The notes: generated by a model not told the origin, from the sequence alone. A stretch of 64,000 bases of DNA from Miltoncostaea marina (GCF_018141525.1 NZ_CP064655.1:2946501-3010500); one strand, 5' to 3'. Counted from the stretch's first letter, positions 48,158 through 57,774 are shown. Made by a program: numbers and translations.

Positions 48158-50221
48158 TCAGCCCCCCGGCGCCGCGGGCTCGAGGTCCTCGGCGCGCAGG
48201 CCGCCCGCGCGGAAGTCCTCGCCGCGCAGCCCGCCCTCCAGCCGCTCCACGAGCCAGTTGGCGCGCAGCACCGCCGCCTGCGAGATGCGCTGGTTGATGC
48301 GCAGCTGCTCCGCCGTGAGCTGCACCCGCGCCGCGCGGCGGACCGGCCGGCGGAGGACCGGCGACTCGGGCAGGGGCGTCGCGACCGGGACGGCCGCGGC
48401 GATGCGCAGGCCGGGCAGCAGGTGCCGCCGGCCGATGGCGCCGTCGGCCACGTTCGCGCCGGTCAGCCCGAGCTCGACGAGCTGCCGGCCGAAGGCCGCG
48501 CGGGCCACGGCCGCCTGCGAGACGCGCTGGTTGATGCGCAGCTGCGAGGCCGACCACCGCACGCCGCCGGGCGCGCGTGCCCCCGGGCGGGCCACGGCGA
48601 GCGGCTCGATGGCGAGCGCGGGCGCCGGCTCCCCGGTCGGCGCGCCCTCCACGCGGACGCCGTCGCCGAAGGCCGCCGCCGGCAGCGTCCCCCCGCGGAT
48701 GTGGGCGGGCCCCACCCGGCCGTCCAGCCGCTCGAGCGCCGCGTTGACCCGGCGCACGGCCGCCTGCGAGATGCGCTGGTTGACCACGAGCTGCGCCCGC
48801 GTCGCGGTGAACCGCGGCGGCCGCGGGAAGCCCGCGGCCAGCATGCGGATGTTGGGGCCGCCGACGGCCTCGGCCCCGGGCGTGGCCAGCACACCGCCGC
48901 CCCGGGCGCTCACCGCCATCGCGGGCTCGTTGAGGTCCTCCATCACCGACACCCGCGCGGCGCTGCGCCAGCCCGCCAGGCCGCCGCTCGCCGCGTGGAC
49001 CGTCGCCGAGCCGGGGCCCTCGGGGTCGAGCCAGGCGAGGTGGCCGACGCGCTGCTCGTCGATCGCCGCCTCGAGCGTGGCCAGGTCGAGCACCGAGAAG
49101 AACGCGAACCCGTCGTAGACCACCCGCTCCCGGTCCCACAGGCCGCTCGCCCCCGACCGCACGCGGGCCCGGACCGACAGCCCGCCCGGCCCGTCGGCGC
49201 CCGAGGCCCACGCCACCAGCGCGTACCCCTCGTCGTTGACCGCCACCTGCGGCAGCGAGGGCGCGGGGGCGCCGGCCTCCGGGCCGGCGAGGGCCTCCGG
49301 CGCGGGCCAGCCGTCGGCAGCGGCCCCGCGCACGGCGGCCTGCAGGGCGTTGCCGTCCTGCACCCAGACGACGGCGACCTCGCCGCGCCCGCTGACGGCG
49401 AGGTCGGCCTGCCCGCCGGTCGCCGACAGCTCCGCGGCCGGCTCCCAGCCCGCCGCGCCGCGGTGCACGGTCGCGGCCACCCGTCCGGGCGGCGCCAGCA
49501 CGGCGGGCCCGCCGGGGCCGACCTCGCCGCCCCGCCCCGGGACCGGCGTGCGCGCGGGCCACACGACCGCCACCCGGCCGCGCCCGCTCGCGCCGATCGC
49601 CGGCGGCAGCGCCGCCCCGGCGGGCGCGACGCCGGCGGCCACGAGGTCGAGGGGCGGGTCGGCGGCCCAGGGTGCGCCCCGCGCGGGGCGCACCGCGCGG
49701 TGCACCCGCCAGCGGCCGTCGAGCCGGTCCGCCCACGCGGCGGTCGCCCCGCCGGACCCGATGGCGACGGTCGCCGCGGCGAAGCCCTCGCCCGGGCCGG
49801 ACGCCACCGGCGCGGCGGCCCAGCCCCGCCGGGCCGTCGCGCCGAGCGACGCCGAGCGGACGGCCCCGCCCGGCGCCCGCCAGACGGCCACGGCCCGGCC
49901 GTCGTCCGCCATGGCCACGACGGGCCCCAGCGGGCGCGTCGCCGTCACGCCGGAGACCCGGTCCGCGGGTGCCCAGCCGGCCGCCCGGCCCGTGCGCACG
50001 CGGGCGACCACCGCGAAGCCGTCGCCGCTGCGCTGCGTCCAGGCGGCGACCGCCCGCCCGGACGGGGCCACGGCGACGTCCGGCCCGCGCGGCTCGGCCG
50101 AGCGGGCGGCCAGGACGACCGCGTCCGTCGCGTCCGCGGCGGCGGCCCGCCCGGCCAGGGCGGCGGCGGCGAGCGCAAGCACGGCGGCGGTGGCGACGCG
50201 ACGGGCGCGCGAGGGGCGCAT
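48158..50221 (-). CDS. Secreted beta-propeller-like protein with NQRISQAAV repeats
   Basis: 687 aa from the ATG at 50221. Signal peptide VATAAVLALAAAALAGRAAA. About residues 30-410 form repeats of the type VAVAPSGRAVAAWTQR, VVAMADDGRAVAVWRAP, VAIGSGGATAAWADR and LAVSGRGEVAVVWVQD, suggesting a multi-bladed propeller. The C-terminal 240 residues hold three copies of Q-L-x-[VI]-N-Q-R-[IV]-S-Q-A-A-V-x-R at about residues 475, 560 and 640, each followed by a helical segment. I do not recognise this motif family. No sortase or lipid anchor is seen. Confidence 0.8.
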   Translation of the reverse strand: MRPSRARRVATAAVLALAAAALAGRAAAADATDAVVLAARSAEPRGPDVAVAPSGRAVAAWTQRSGDGFAVVARVRTGRAAGWAPADRVSGVTATRPLGPVVAMADDGRAVAVWRAPGGAVRSASLGATARRGWAAAPVASGPGEGFAAATVAIGSGGATAAWADRLDGRWRVHRAVRPARGAPWAADPPLDLVAAGVAPAGAALPPAIGASGRGRVAVVWPARTPVPGRGGEVGPGGPAVLAPPGRVAATVHRGAAGWEPAAELSATGGQADLAVSGRGEVAVVWVQDGNALQAAVRGAAADGWPAPEALAGPEAGAPAPSLPQVAVNDEGYALVAWASGADGPGGLSVRARVRSGASGLWDRERVVYDGFAFFSVLDLATLEAAIDEQRVGHLAWLDPEGPGSATVHAASGGLAGWRSAARVSVMEDLNEPAMAVSARGGGVLATPGAEAVGGPNIRMLAAGFPRPPRFTATRAQLVVNQRISQAAVRRVNAALERLDGRVGPAHIRGGTLPAAAFGDGVRVEGAPTGEPAPALAIEPLAVARPGARAPGGVRWSASQLRINQRVSQAAVARAAFGRQLVELGLTGANVADGAIGRRHLLPGLRIAAAVPVATPLPESPVLRRPVRRAARVQLTAEQLRINQRISQAAVLRANWLVERLEGGLRGEDFRAGGLRAEDLEPAAPGG

Positions 50222-50314
50222 GGGCGGCTCCGGGAGGATGACGGGCAGGATCGCCCGGCCGGGGGCGCCCGCGCAACCGTTACCGGCCGGCGGCCCCGGG
50301 GTAGGCGGGGGCGC

Positions 50315-51802
50315 ATGGACGAGCTCGCCCTCCTCCCCGCGACCGCGGTGGCCCGCCTCGTCGCGCGCCGCGAGGTGACGAGCCGCGAGCTCGTCGAGCT
50401 GCAGATCCGGCGGGTGCGCAGGCTCGACCCCGGGCTCGGCGCGGTGGTGCTGCTGGACGAGGAGGGCGCCCTGGCGGCGGCCCGCGCCGCCGACGCCGCG
50501 GTCGCCGCCGGGCGGCCGCTGGGCCCGCTGCACGGCGTGCCGATGACGGTGAAGGACGCCTTCGCCACCGCGGGCATGCGCACCACCTCGGGCGATCCCG
50601 GGCGCGCGGACCACGTGCCCGCCGCCGACGCCGTGGCCGTGGCGCGCCTGCGGGCCGCCGGGTGCGTCGTCGCGGGCAAGACCAACGTGCCGTCGGGCGT
50701 GACCGGGCAGGAGACGGCCAACCCGCTGTTCGGGCGCACGTCCAACCCCTGGGACCGCTCGCGCACCCCGGGCGGCTCGTCGGGCGGCGCGGCCGCCGCG
50801 CTCGCCGCGGGCCTCACCTGGCTCGAGCTGGGCAGCGACATGGGGGGCTCCATCCGTCAGCCGGCGCACTGCTGCGGCGTGGCGGGCCACGTGCCCTCGC
50901 ACGGCCTCGTGCCGCACCGGGGGCACCTGCCGTCCGTGCCGCTGCACGAGCGCGACGCCGAGATCGACCTGATGGAGGTGGGCCCGCTCGCCCGCGCGCC
51001 CGCGGACCTGCGCGCCGCCCTGCTGGCGATCGCCGGCCCCGACGACGACGCTGCGCCCGCCTGGCGCCTGGAGCTGCCGCCCGCGCCGAGCGGGGGCCTG
51101 CGCGGGCTGCGCGCCGCGGCCTGGCTCGACGACCCCGCCGCGCCCTGCGACGCCGCCGTGCGCGAGGTGCTGGAGGGCGCGGTGGACGCGCTCGCGGACG
51201 CCGGCCTCGCCGTGGACCGGCGGGCGCGCCCCGCCGCCACCCTGGAGGACGCCTGGCGCACCGCCTTCGCGCTGTGGGTGTCCGGCTCGTCGGCGGGCAC
51301 CTCCGACGAGGAGATGGACGGGTACCGGGAGCGCGCGCGCCGCCTCGACCCGGGCGACGACTCGCTCGCCGCGCGGCGGCTGCGCGCCGAGGTCATGGAG
51401 CACCGCGACTGGCTGCGCGCCGACGCCGCCCGCCGGGCGGTGGGGCGCGCGTTCGCGGCGCTCTTCCGGGAGGTCGACGTGCTGCTGTGCCCGGTCATCG
51501 GCGTCGAGGCGCCCGAGCACGACCCCGACCCCGACGGCATCCCCTCGGTCGAGCACCGCCTGGCGCGCACGATCACGGTGGACGGCCGCCCCCGCCCCTA
51601 CCTGGACCAGCTCGTGTGGAACACGGTCGTCGGCATGGCGCGCCTGCCCTCCACGGTCGTGCCGGCCGGGCGCACGCGCCGCGGCATGCCGGTCGGGCTG
51701 CAGGTCGTCGGCCCGATCACCGGCGACCTGCTCACCCTGCGGGTCGCGGAGCTCGCCGCCGCCGTGCTCGGGCTGCCGGGCCCGCCGCCCGGGTGCGCGT
51801 GA
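50315..51802 (+). CDS. Amidase-signature family amidase
   Basis: 495 aa. Ser-cisSer-Lys triad visible: Lys 80 in PMTVKDAF, cis-Ser 155 in TPGGSSGGAAAA and nucleophile Ser 179 in LGSDMGGSIRQPAHCCG. The latter ends QPAHCCG where many amidases have PAxFCG. C-terminal VPAGRTRRGMPVGLQVVGP is typical. Full length. It hydrolyses an amide, substrate unknown; no GatB/C partner nearby, so it is not the tRNA amidotransferase. Divergent from the secreted protein. Confidence 0.94.
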   Translation: MDELALLPATAVARLVARREVTSRELVELQIRRVRRLDPGLGAVVLLDEEGALAAARAADAAVAAGRPLGPLHGVPMTVKDAFATAGMRTTSGDPGRADHVPAADAVAVARLRAAGCVVAGKTNVPSGVTGQETANPLFGRTSNPWDRSRTPGGSSGGAAAALAAGLTWLELGSDMGGSIRQPAHCCGVAGHVPSHGLVPHRGHLPSVPLHERDAEIDLMEVGPLARAPADLRAALLAIAGPDDDAAPAWRLELPPAPSGGLRGLRAAAWLDDPAAPCDAAVREVLEGAVDALADAGLAVDRRARPAATLEDAWRTAFALWVSGSSAGTSDEEMDGYRERARRLDPGDDSLAARRLRAEVMEHRDWLRADAARRAVGRAFAALFREVDVLLCPVIGVEAPEHDPDPDGIPSVEHRLARTITVDGRPRPYLDQLVWNTVVGMARLPSTVVPAGRTRRGMPVGLQVVGPITGDLLTLRVAELAAAVLGLPGPPPGCA

Positions 51803-51812
51803 GCCGCGGGCG

Positions 51813-52826
51813 CTACCGGGCGACGGGCGCGGCGACGTCCTCGGGCAGCGGCCGCAGCAGGGAGGTGCGGCCGGCCCGCCAGTCCTCCAGCAGCCCCCCG
51901 GTCAGCAGCCCGTCCACCAGCACGAGCGCGCGGGCGCCGAAGATGATGTCCCCGGCCGTCGCCGGGTCGTCGGCGGCGAGCGAGCCGGCCAGGTCGTGGG
52001 CGGCGATCGCCTCGTGCACCGCGTCGGCCTCGACGTGCTCGTCGTAGAAGTCGGTGGCCTCCTCGCCGAAGCCCAGCCGGCGCAGCCCGTCGCCGTAGCG
52101 GCGGTTGGGCAGGCTCGAGTCCATCTCGAGCATCGCCAGGTGTCCAACGATGGCGCCGCGCAGCCGCCGGTGCAGCCCGAAGAGCGACATCACGTTGACC
52201 GTGGCCAGGGTGCGCCCCGGGATGTGGTCCAGGTACGCGCCGTAGCGACGGTCCAGGCCGAGGGCCGCCATCGTGTCGCCGAACAGCTTCGGGTGCAGGC
52301 GCTCCGGGCGGCCGCCGCCGAACTCGTCGCTCTGGATCTCGGCGAGCGCCACCTTCGGCCGACCGTCGAGGCGCGGCAGGGCCCAGGAGTGCGGGTCGTT
52401 CTCCTTCAGCTGGTACGCGGAGCGATGGACCACGAACTCGCGGAACTGCGCGAGCGTCGCCTCACGCTGCAGGTGGCGGCCGAAGCCGGTGTCGGGGGCC
52501 TCCTCGAGCACGGCCGCGAGCCGCTCGGCCACGTCGCGGCCGGGGGGCGGCGGGCCGTCGACCTCCTCGCGCAGGCGCCGCTCGAGCCGGCGCTCGAGCG
52601 CCGCGCGCACGGCGAGCGCCGAGGGCTCCCACTCCCAGTCGTCGTCGACCTGGTCGAAGCCGCGGTAGTGGAGCTCGTAGAGCACGTACAGCGACAGGTG
52701 GAAGTCCTCGCCGGCGAGCGCGTCGTCCTCCGCGCGTGGCGCGGGCCCGAGCGGGCCGGGCTCGCCGCGCAGGCGCTCGGCGAGAAAGGCGGACAGCGGC
52801 CCGCGGGGCTCCGGGAGGCGTGGCAT
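51813..52826 (-). CDS. Iron-containing redox enzyme family (haem-oxygenase-like fold)
   Basis: 337 aa. Helical bundle with metal-ligand landmarks of the group: FHLSLYVLYELHYRGF near 45 (Glu and His), KVALAEIQSDEFGGG near 165 (Glu), and FYDEHVEADAVHEAIAAHDL near 265 (His and Asp/Glu). Family members are diiron or similar oxygenases that act on lipid or amino acid derived substrates. Cytoplasmic. Convergent on the amidase end with 10 bases between. Confidence 0.88.
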   Translation of the reverse strand: MPRLPEPRGPLSAFLAERLRGEPGPLGPAPRAEDDALAGEDFHLSLYVLYELHYRGFDQVDDDWEWEPSALAVRAALERRLERRLREEVDGPPPPGRDVAERLAAVLEEAPDTGFGRHLQREATLAQFREFVVHRSAYQLKENDPHSWALPRLDGRPKVALAEIQSDEFGGGRPERLHPKLFGDTMAALGLDRRYGAYLDHIPGRTLATVNVMSLFGLHRRLRGAIVGHLAMLEMDSSLPNRRYGDGLRRLGFGEEATDFYDEHVEADAVHEAIAAHDLAGSLAADDPATAGDIIFGARALVLVDGLLTGGLLEDWRAGRTSLLRPLPEDVAAPVAR

Positions 52827-52856
52827 GCCCGCTCACTACCCACCGGCGGGCGCCCG

Positions 52857-54116
52857 TCACGCCCAGCCGGCCGGATCGGGCCGGTACCCGAGTCGCTCCG
52901 CCAGCCCGAGCACCGCCGGGTCGGCGAGCACGGGAGCGAGCTCGGCCTCGCGGGCCCGCCAGCGGCCGGGCCGCGGCGGGGCGGTGGCCATCACCGGGTC
53001 GAGGCCCTCCACCACGAGCGGTTCGAGCTCGCCGGCGGGGATGCCGAGCCAGCCCTCGAGCGCCCGGGCGGCCGCGGCGCGGGCGGGCGGCGGGCCCACC
53101 AGGTCCTCGTAGCGCACCGTGTGCCGGTCGGCGCCGAGCTCGCCGGCCGCGTCCAGGGCGGCCTCGTGGGCCGAGCGCCACTGCAGGGCGCACACCTCGG
53201 CGAGCGTCGCCCCCGCGACCGCCTCCCACCCGGGCGGCACGTCGTACTTCCACCATCGCCGCGCCCACGGCGCGCCCTCGTCGTAGCCGCGGATCGCCAG
53301 GTCGCGCGGCATGCGGCAGTTGAAGAAGCCGTGGTGGCGCCAGCCGTCCAGCAGGCCGTTGACCGCCGCGGCCGGGTTGCGCACCAGGTGCAGCAGGCGC
53401 AGGCGGGCCCCCGGCACCAGCCCGGCGAGGAAGCGCACCCGGTAGGCGTTGCGCGGGGTCGCGATCACCAGCGGGCGGGCGGCGAGCTCGTCGTCGCCGG
53501 CTCGCCGCCACGGACGCGGCACGACGAAGGGCGGCATCTCCACGAGCAGCTCCCCCGGCGGCCCGGCGGGCGGCCGGCCGCGTGGCGCGGACGGCCCCAG
53601 GTCGTAGCGGCGCGCGTCGATCGCCGGATCGGCGCCGCGCGCCCGGGCGAGCACGAAGGCCGCGGTCGCCGCAGGGTCGCCCTCGCCGGCCTCGCGCACC
53701 CACGACATGACCCGCTCGGGCGCGATGTCGGCGTGCGGCCACTGCGCGCGCATGCGCCACGCCCACTCGCGCGCCAGCCCGGTGGCGCCGAGCGGGTCGC
53801 CCGGTCGCGCCGGCGCCCCCACGGCCCGCGCGAGCTCGGCGGCGACGATCCCGGCCGGGTCGTCCCCGCCGAGCTGCGCGACGACCACGTAGGGGTTGCT
53901 CTCGGCGGGCAGGGAGAGCAGCGACGGACAGCGGCGCAGCAGCTCGCCGAGCAGGGTGCACCCGCCGCGCGAGCTCGACACCACGACGACCAGCTCCCTG
54001 ACGCGGCCCAGGTCGGCCGCCGGGCGCATCGCGCGCAGCTCGGCGAAGCGCGCCGCCAGCCGCGCGTCGGCGGGCGGGTGCGGGACGAGCTCGTCGTAGG
54101 GGGCGAGCGAGGCCAC
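52857..54116 (-). CDS. Sulfotransferase-family protein
   Basis: 419 aa from the GTG at 54116. PAPS-binding 5' loop ELVVVVSSSRGGCTLLGELLRRCPSL near residue 40 and 3' phosphate segment LRLLHLVRNPAAAVNGLLDGW near 260, then NPAAAVNGLL and TVRYEDLVGPP (the KYEDL-like motif). The catalytic His is likely within HHGFFNC. The substrate may be a sugar or lipid; the length is at the upper end for stand-alone sulfotransferases. The divergent neighbour is DUF3072. Confidence 0.87.
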   Translation of the reverse strand: MASLAPYDELVPHPPADARLAARFAELRAMRPAADLGRVRELVVVVSSSRGGCTLLGELLRRCPSLLSLPAESNPYVVVAQLGGDDPAGIVAAELARAVGAPARPGDPLGATGLAREWAWRMRAQWPHADIAPERVMSWVREAGEGDPAATAAFVLARARGADPAIDARRYDLGPSAPRGRPPAGPPGELLVEMPPFVVPRPWRRAGDDELAARPLVIATPRNAYRVRFLAGLVPGARLRLLHLVRNPAAAVNGLLDGWRHHGFFNCRMPRDLAIRGYDEGAPWARRWWKYDVPPGWEAVAGATLAEVCALQWRSAHEAALDAAGELGADRHTVRYEDLVGPPPARAAAARALEGWLGIPAGELEPLVVEGLDPVMATAPPRPGRWRAREAELAPVLADPAVLGLAERLGYRPDPAGWA

Positions 54117-54199
54117 GCCGTCTCGTACCCCCGCGGGGGGGTGGGGACGCCCCCGCCCCGCGCGGTTTGCGCCACCCCGGCGGGGGGCACGGACGCCGC

Positions 54200-54409
54200 A
54201 TGGCGAACGCACCCGACGCACCCACCCCGAACCCCGAGAAGGACCCCGAGGACTGGACGACGGGCGACGAGCCCATAACCGGGCCGCAGGCGTCCTACCT
54301 GCAGACGCTGTGCCAGGAGGCCGGCGAGGAGTTCGACCCGGGCCTGACGAAGGCGCAGGCCTCCGCCCGCATCGACGAGCTGCAGGAGCGCACCGGCCGG
54401 GGCCGCTGA
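54200..54409 (+). CDS. DUF3072 family small protein
   Basis: 69 aa from the ATG at 54200. Core: DPEDWTTGDEPITGPQASYLQTLCQEAGEEFDPGLTKAQASARIDELQERTGR, which matches the DUF3072 family closely. Role unknown; often in environmental actinobacteria and proteobacteria. It is followed by the HATPase gene 100 bases on. Confidence 0.92.
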   Translation: MANAPDAPTPNPEKDPEDWTTGDEPITGPQASYLQTLCQEAGEEFDPGLTKAQASARIDELQERTGRGR

Positions 54410-54507
54410 CCCCTCCCGGCACCCGGCGGGGTCGACTGCCACGCCCCCCGCGGGCAGAATGGCCCGAGCGGCGCCTCCGCACGCCGCCCCCACGAGGAGC
54501 CTCCCCC

Positions 54508-55476
54508 TTGGACTGGTACTTCGACGCCCGCGACCCGGGCGCGATCCGCGCGCTCAGGGACGAGTTCGGCCGCTACCTGCGCCGCCACGCCGAGCCGGGG
54601 TCGGACGTCGAGGGCTCGGAGATCGCCTTCAGCGAGCTGGTGACCAACGCCGTGCGCCACGCGCCCGGGCCCGCCTGGGTGCACATGGACTGGTCGGGGC
54701 GAAGTCCCCTCGTGGAGGTCCACGACCTCGGGCCCGGGTTCGAGCTGCGCCCCCGGCTGCCCGACGACCCCCTCGAGCGCGGGGGCCGCGGCCTGTTCAT
54801 GGTCAACCATCTCGCCGAGGACCTGGCGGTCGCGGCCAAGCGCGGCGGCGGCTCGCGCGTGAGCGCCGTGCTGCCGGTGGCCCGTCCGCCCGAGGACGAC
54901 CACGATCCGCCGCGCGCAGCCACGGCGGCGCTGCCGGCGCCCGAGGAGGCGTCGGACGACGGCACGTTCACCAGGGAGCCGTTCCTGCGCGCGCTCGTGG
55001 TCGAGCTCGCGCGCACGGTCGAGGCGCTCCAGGGGCCGGGCGTGACCGAGGCGGTCGTGGCGCAGGTCGGCGCGAACATCGGCGGGCGCATGGAGGAGGA
55101 GTACCGGCGCGCCCGGGGCATCGTGGGGCGGCTGGACCACGAGCAGATCGCCGACCTCTACCTGCGCCTCAAGCGCGCCATCGACGGCGACTTCTACGTC
55201 GTCGAGGCCACCGACGAGCGCATCGTGCTCGGCAACCGCGCCTGCCCCTTCGGCGACGTGGTGCGCCGCGCCCCGGGCCTGTGCCGCATGACCTCGAGCG
55301 TCTTCGGCGGCATCGCGGCCCGCAACGCCGACGGCGCGGCGGTGGTGCCGGAGGAGCGCATCGCCCTGGGCGACCCGGAGTGCCGGGTGGTCGTGCGGCT
55401 GGGCGGGGAGCCCGACGGCGGGCCCCGGGTCGGCCACGCGTACGCCCGCCGCGACGGCGACATGGCGGCGACCTAG
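54508..55476 (+). CDS. HATPase (anti-sigma-kinase type) fused to a cysteine-containing output domain
   Basis: 322 aa from the TTG at 54508 with GAGGAG upstream. The N-terminal half is an RsbW/SpoIIAB-type HATPase: EIAFSELVTNAVRHAPGP, VEVHDLGPGFELRPRL, GGRGLFMVNHLAEDLAVAAKRGGGSRV. After a Pro/Asp linker the C-terminal half (about 165-320) shows NRACPFGDVVRRAPGLCRMTSSVFGGIAARN and DPECRVVVRLG, the Cys pattern of the methanogen output domain 1 group. Such a fusion suggests sigma control tied to a metal or redox signal. The last bases overlap the next gene. Confidence 0.84.
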   Translation: MDWYFDARDPGAIRALRDEFGRYLRRHAEPGSDVEGSEIAFSELVTNAVRHAPGPAWVHMDWSGRSPLVEVHDLGPGFELRPRLPDDPLERGGRGLFMVNHLAEDLAVAAKRGGGSRVSAVLPVARPPEDDHDPPRAATAALPAPEEASDDGTFTREPFLRALVVELARTVEALQGPGVTEAVVAQVGANIGGRMEEEYRRARGIVGRLDHEQIADLYLRLKRAIDGDFYVVEATDERIVLGNRACPFGDVVRRAPGLCRMTSSVFGGIAARNADGAAVVPEERIALGDPECRVVVRLGGEPDGGPRVGHAYARRDGDMAAT

Positions 55477-56156
55477 CCGGGGGTCAGCCGCCCGGGGGCG
55501 CCGGCGCCCATGGCGAGGGGGCGCCCCTCGCGGGCGACCGCCAGGGCCAGCAGCACCAGCCCGGGGATCTGGGCGAGGTGGTAGAGCGAGACCGGGTCGA
55601 GCCCGCTCAGGTCGGTGACGTCGTCCGGCGCCGCCCGCGCGCCCGCCGCCGCGCCGCTGGCCAGCAGCGCGGCGATCACCGGCCAGGCCAGCGGCAGGCG
55701 CCGGCGCGCCGCGTACGCCCACAGGCCGAGCACCGCGAGCATGGTGAGCCCCTCGCAGATGAGGATCGACTCCACCCCGGCCCGGCCGGCCACCGCCAGC
55801 GCGGCGTACGCGACCAGGCCGGCCGACCGCAGCACCCAGAAGACCCGGCCCCGGCCCGGCCCGAGCACCTCGTCGACCGTCGCGGCGAGCAGGTACGAGA
55901 CGGCCACGACGACCATCACGCTGATGACCGCCCAGCTCGGGCCGGCCCAGCGCTCGGAGCAGGTCACCCAGCCGTGGTGGGCCGCCCCGGCGAGCGCCGC
56001 CGCGCCGGTCCACAGGAACACCCGCCGCCAGTGGGGGCTGCGCGCGGGCTTCGGCGGCAGCAGCACGGCGAGCGCCACGGCCGCGAGCCCCAGGACGAGG
56101 TCGGTGATCGATTCGGCCGGCTCGCAGAGCACAACGGGACACGGTAGCCGCCCCAT
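55473..56156 (-). CDS. Six-span membrane protein, DUF6962-like
   Basis: 227 aa. Six or seven hydrophobic segments: [114 protein letters not shown] and [18 protein letters not shown]. The two His in AHHGWV and SLYHLAQ recall the haem- or lipid-interacting members of this family. Role unknown. It overlaps the HATPase gene end by four bases. Confidence 0.8.
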   Translation of the reverse strand: MGRLPCPVVLCEPAESITDLVLGLAAVALAVLLPPKPARSPHWRRVFLWTGAAALAGAAHHGWVTCSERWAGPSWAVISVMVVVAVSYLLAATVDEVLGPGRGRVFWVLRSAGLVAYAALAVAGRAGVESILICEGLTMLAVLGLWAYAARRRLPLAWPVIAALLASGAAAGARAAPDDVTDLSGLDPVSLYHLAQIPGLVLLALAVAREGRPLAMGAGAPGRLTPG

Positions 56157-56255
56157 GGACAGGTCTCACACCGCGCCGCACGGCGCGGGCGGCGGCGGAC
56201 GATGACGTCTCGAGCGCCGGGGACGGTCCCCTCCCCTCCGACGACGAGGATCGCC

Positions 56256-57259
56256 ATGCCGTCCCGCCCTTCCGGCCTGCGCCTGCGCACGAGGCTGCTC
56301 GGGGCCTTCGGCGCCATCGCTCGGCATCGGCGCCGCCATCGCGCTGCTGCTCACCCGCTCGATCGGCGCGTCGCTGGGCCGAGTGCGCGAGGCCGCCGCC
56401 CGCGCCGCCGACGGCGACCCGACCGTCGCGATCGGGGCGACGGGCGGGGACGACCTCGCGACCTCGCCCGGCGTTCGACCCCGAGGTCGGGTCCATGCGC
56501 GAGGTGGTCGGCGAGGTGGTCGAGCGCCCACCGCCGGGCGGACGGCCGTGGAGATGGCGACCGGGGCCCCAGGGGCCGGCGCCGCGGTGGCCCGGATCGC
56601 CTCGACGGTCGACGGCGTCGCGCAGGGCTCCGGTCGACCAGGCGCGGTCCACCCAGGACGCCACCGGGGCGATGGGCCGCATCGAGCACGCCGTGGACGG
56701 CGTCGCCGAGGTGGTCGGCGGCCTGGGCGTGAGGTCGCGGGAGATCGGCCAGATCGTCGGCACGATCACCCAGATCGCCGACCAGACCAACCTGCTGGCC
56801 CTGAACGCGGCCATCGAGGCCGCCCGCGCGGGCGAGCAGGGGCGCGGCTTCGCCGTCGTCGCCGACGAGGTGCGCAAGCTGGCCGAGGAGTCGCAGGCGG
56901 CCGCCGGCTCGATCGAGACGATCATCCGCGACATCCAGCGCGAGACCGAGCGGGCCGTGTCCGCCATGGACGAGGGCCGCCGCGAGGTCGGCGAGGGCTC
57001 GGCGAAGGTCACCGCCGCGGGCGGCGCCTTCGAGGCGATCCGTCAGCGCGTCGCCGACGTCGCGAGCGAGGTCTCGCAGGTCGCCGCCGCGGCCCAGCAG
57101 CTCGAGGCCGGCGCCGTGCAGGTGCAGGACTCGATCGGCGCCGTCGCCGCGGTCTCGGAGGAGAACGCCGCCTCGGCCGAGGAGCTGTCGGCCTCCGCGG
57201 CGGCCGTCGCCGCCCAGGCCCGCGGGCTCAGCGAGCTCGTGGGGCGCTTCCGCGTGTGA
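56256..57259 (+). pseudogene. Methyl-accepting chemotaxis protein relic
   Basis: The N-terminus [20 protein letters not shown] is followed directly by a frame-shifted second helix ([30 protein letters not shown]), so the ligand-binding domain has gone. [16 protein letters not shown] lies in a third frame, [21 protein letters not shown] in the second, then [17 protein letters not shown] runs on cleanly to the end. The signalling hairpin is intact: [40 protein letters not shown]. At least four frame changes in 350 bases. No other chemotaxis gene is in the window. Confidence 0.82.
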
Positions 57260-57297
57260 CGCCGCCCCGGGCGCCGGCGGGCCCGGGGCGCGGCGTC
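57258..57297 (+). terminator. GC-rich hairpin after the chemotaxis relic
   Basis: GACGCCGC and CCCGGGC pair with GCCCGGG and GCGGCGTC, with a two-base bulge, around an eight-base loop. It overlaps the stop codon of the relic. Confidence 0.6.
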
Positions 57298-57330
57298 GTG
57301 CCGCGCCGCCGGCGGTGGCATGATGGCCCC

Positions 57331-57774
57331 ATGGCCGGCGATCCACGCCAGCGGTTGTCCGGGTGGCGCGTCGGGGACGTGATGTCCTCGCCCATCCGCG
57401 CCTGCGCGGCCGACATGCCGCTGGCCGACGCGGCCGAGCTCATGGCGGCCGAGCGGATCCACTGCCTGGCGGTGGTCGCCCACACCCCCGACGACGACGA
57501 GCCGCGGTTCGTGGGCGTGCTGTCCGACCTCGACCTGATCGCGGCCCTCGACGGTCCCGGCGCCGGCGGCACGGTGGCCGAGCACGCGAGCGCGCCACTC
57601 GAGAGCGTCGCCGCCGACGCCCCGCTCGGCACCGCCGTCCACCAGATGCGCGAGGCGCGCACCCAGCACCTGGTGGTCGTCGCGGAGGGGTCGGGGCGCC
57701 CCGTGGGCGTGCTCTCGACGCTCGACGTGGCCCAGGCGCTCGCCGGCGCGGCCGGCGCCCGACCGGGGGATTGA
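57331..57774 (+). CDS. CBS-pair protein
   Basis: 147 aa. Two CBS motifs: WRVGDVMSSPIRACAADMPLADAAELMAAERIHCLAVVAHT and TVAEHASAPLESVAADAPLGTAVHQMREARTQHLVVVAEG, then GRPVGVLSTLDVAQALAG. Stand-alone pairs bind adenylates (AMP, ATP, SAM) and act as sensors. Upstream is a receptor relic; there is no clear partner. Confidence 0.93.
   Translation: MAGDPRQRLSGWRVGDVMSSPIRACAADMPLADAAELMAAERIHCLAVVAHTPDDDEPRFVGVLSDLDLIAALDGPGAGGTVAEHASAPLESVAADAPLGTAVHQMREARTQHLVVVAEGSGRPVGVLSTLDVAQALAGAAGARPGD

Noticed and set aside
45896-51802. Very long open frame on the plus strand across GH65 and the secreted protein
   Set aside because: Only the part from 50315 is a real gene (amidase). The rest is the antisense of well-supported minus-strand genes, open because stops are rare at this GC content.
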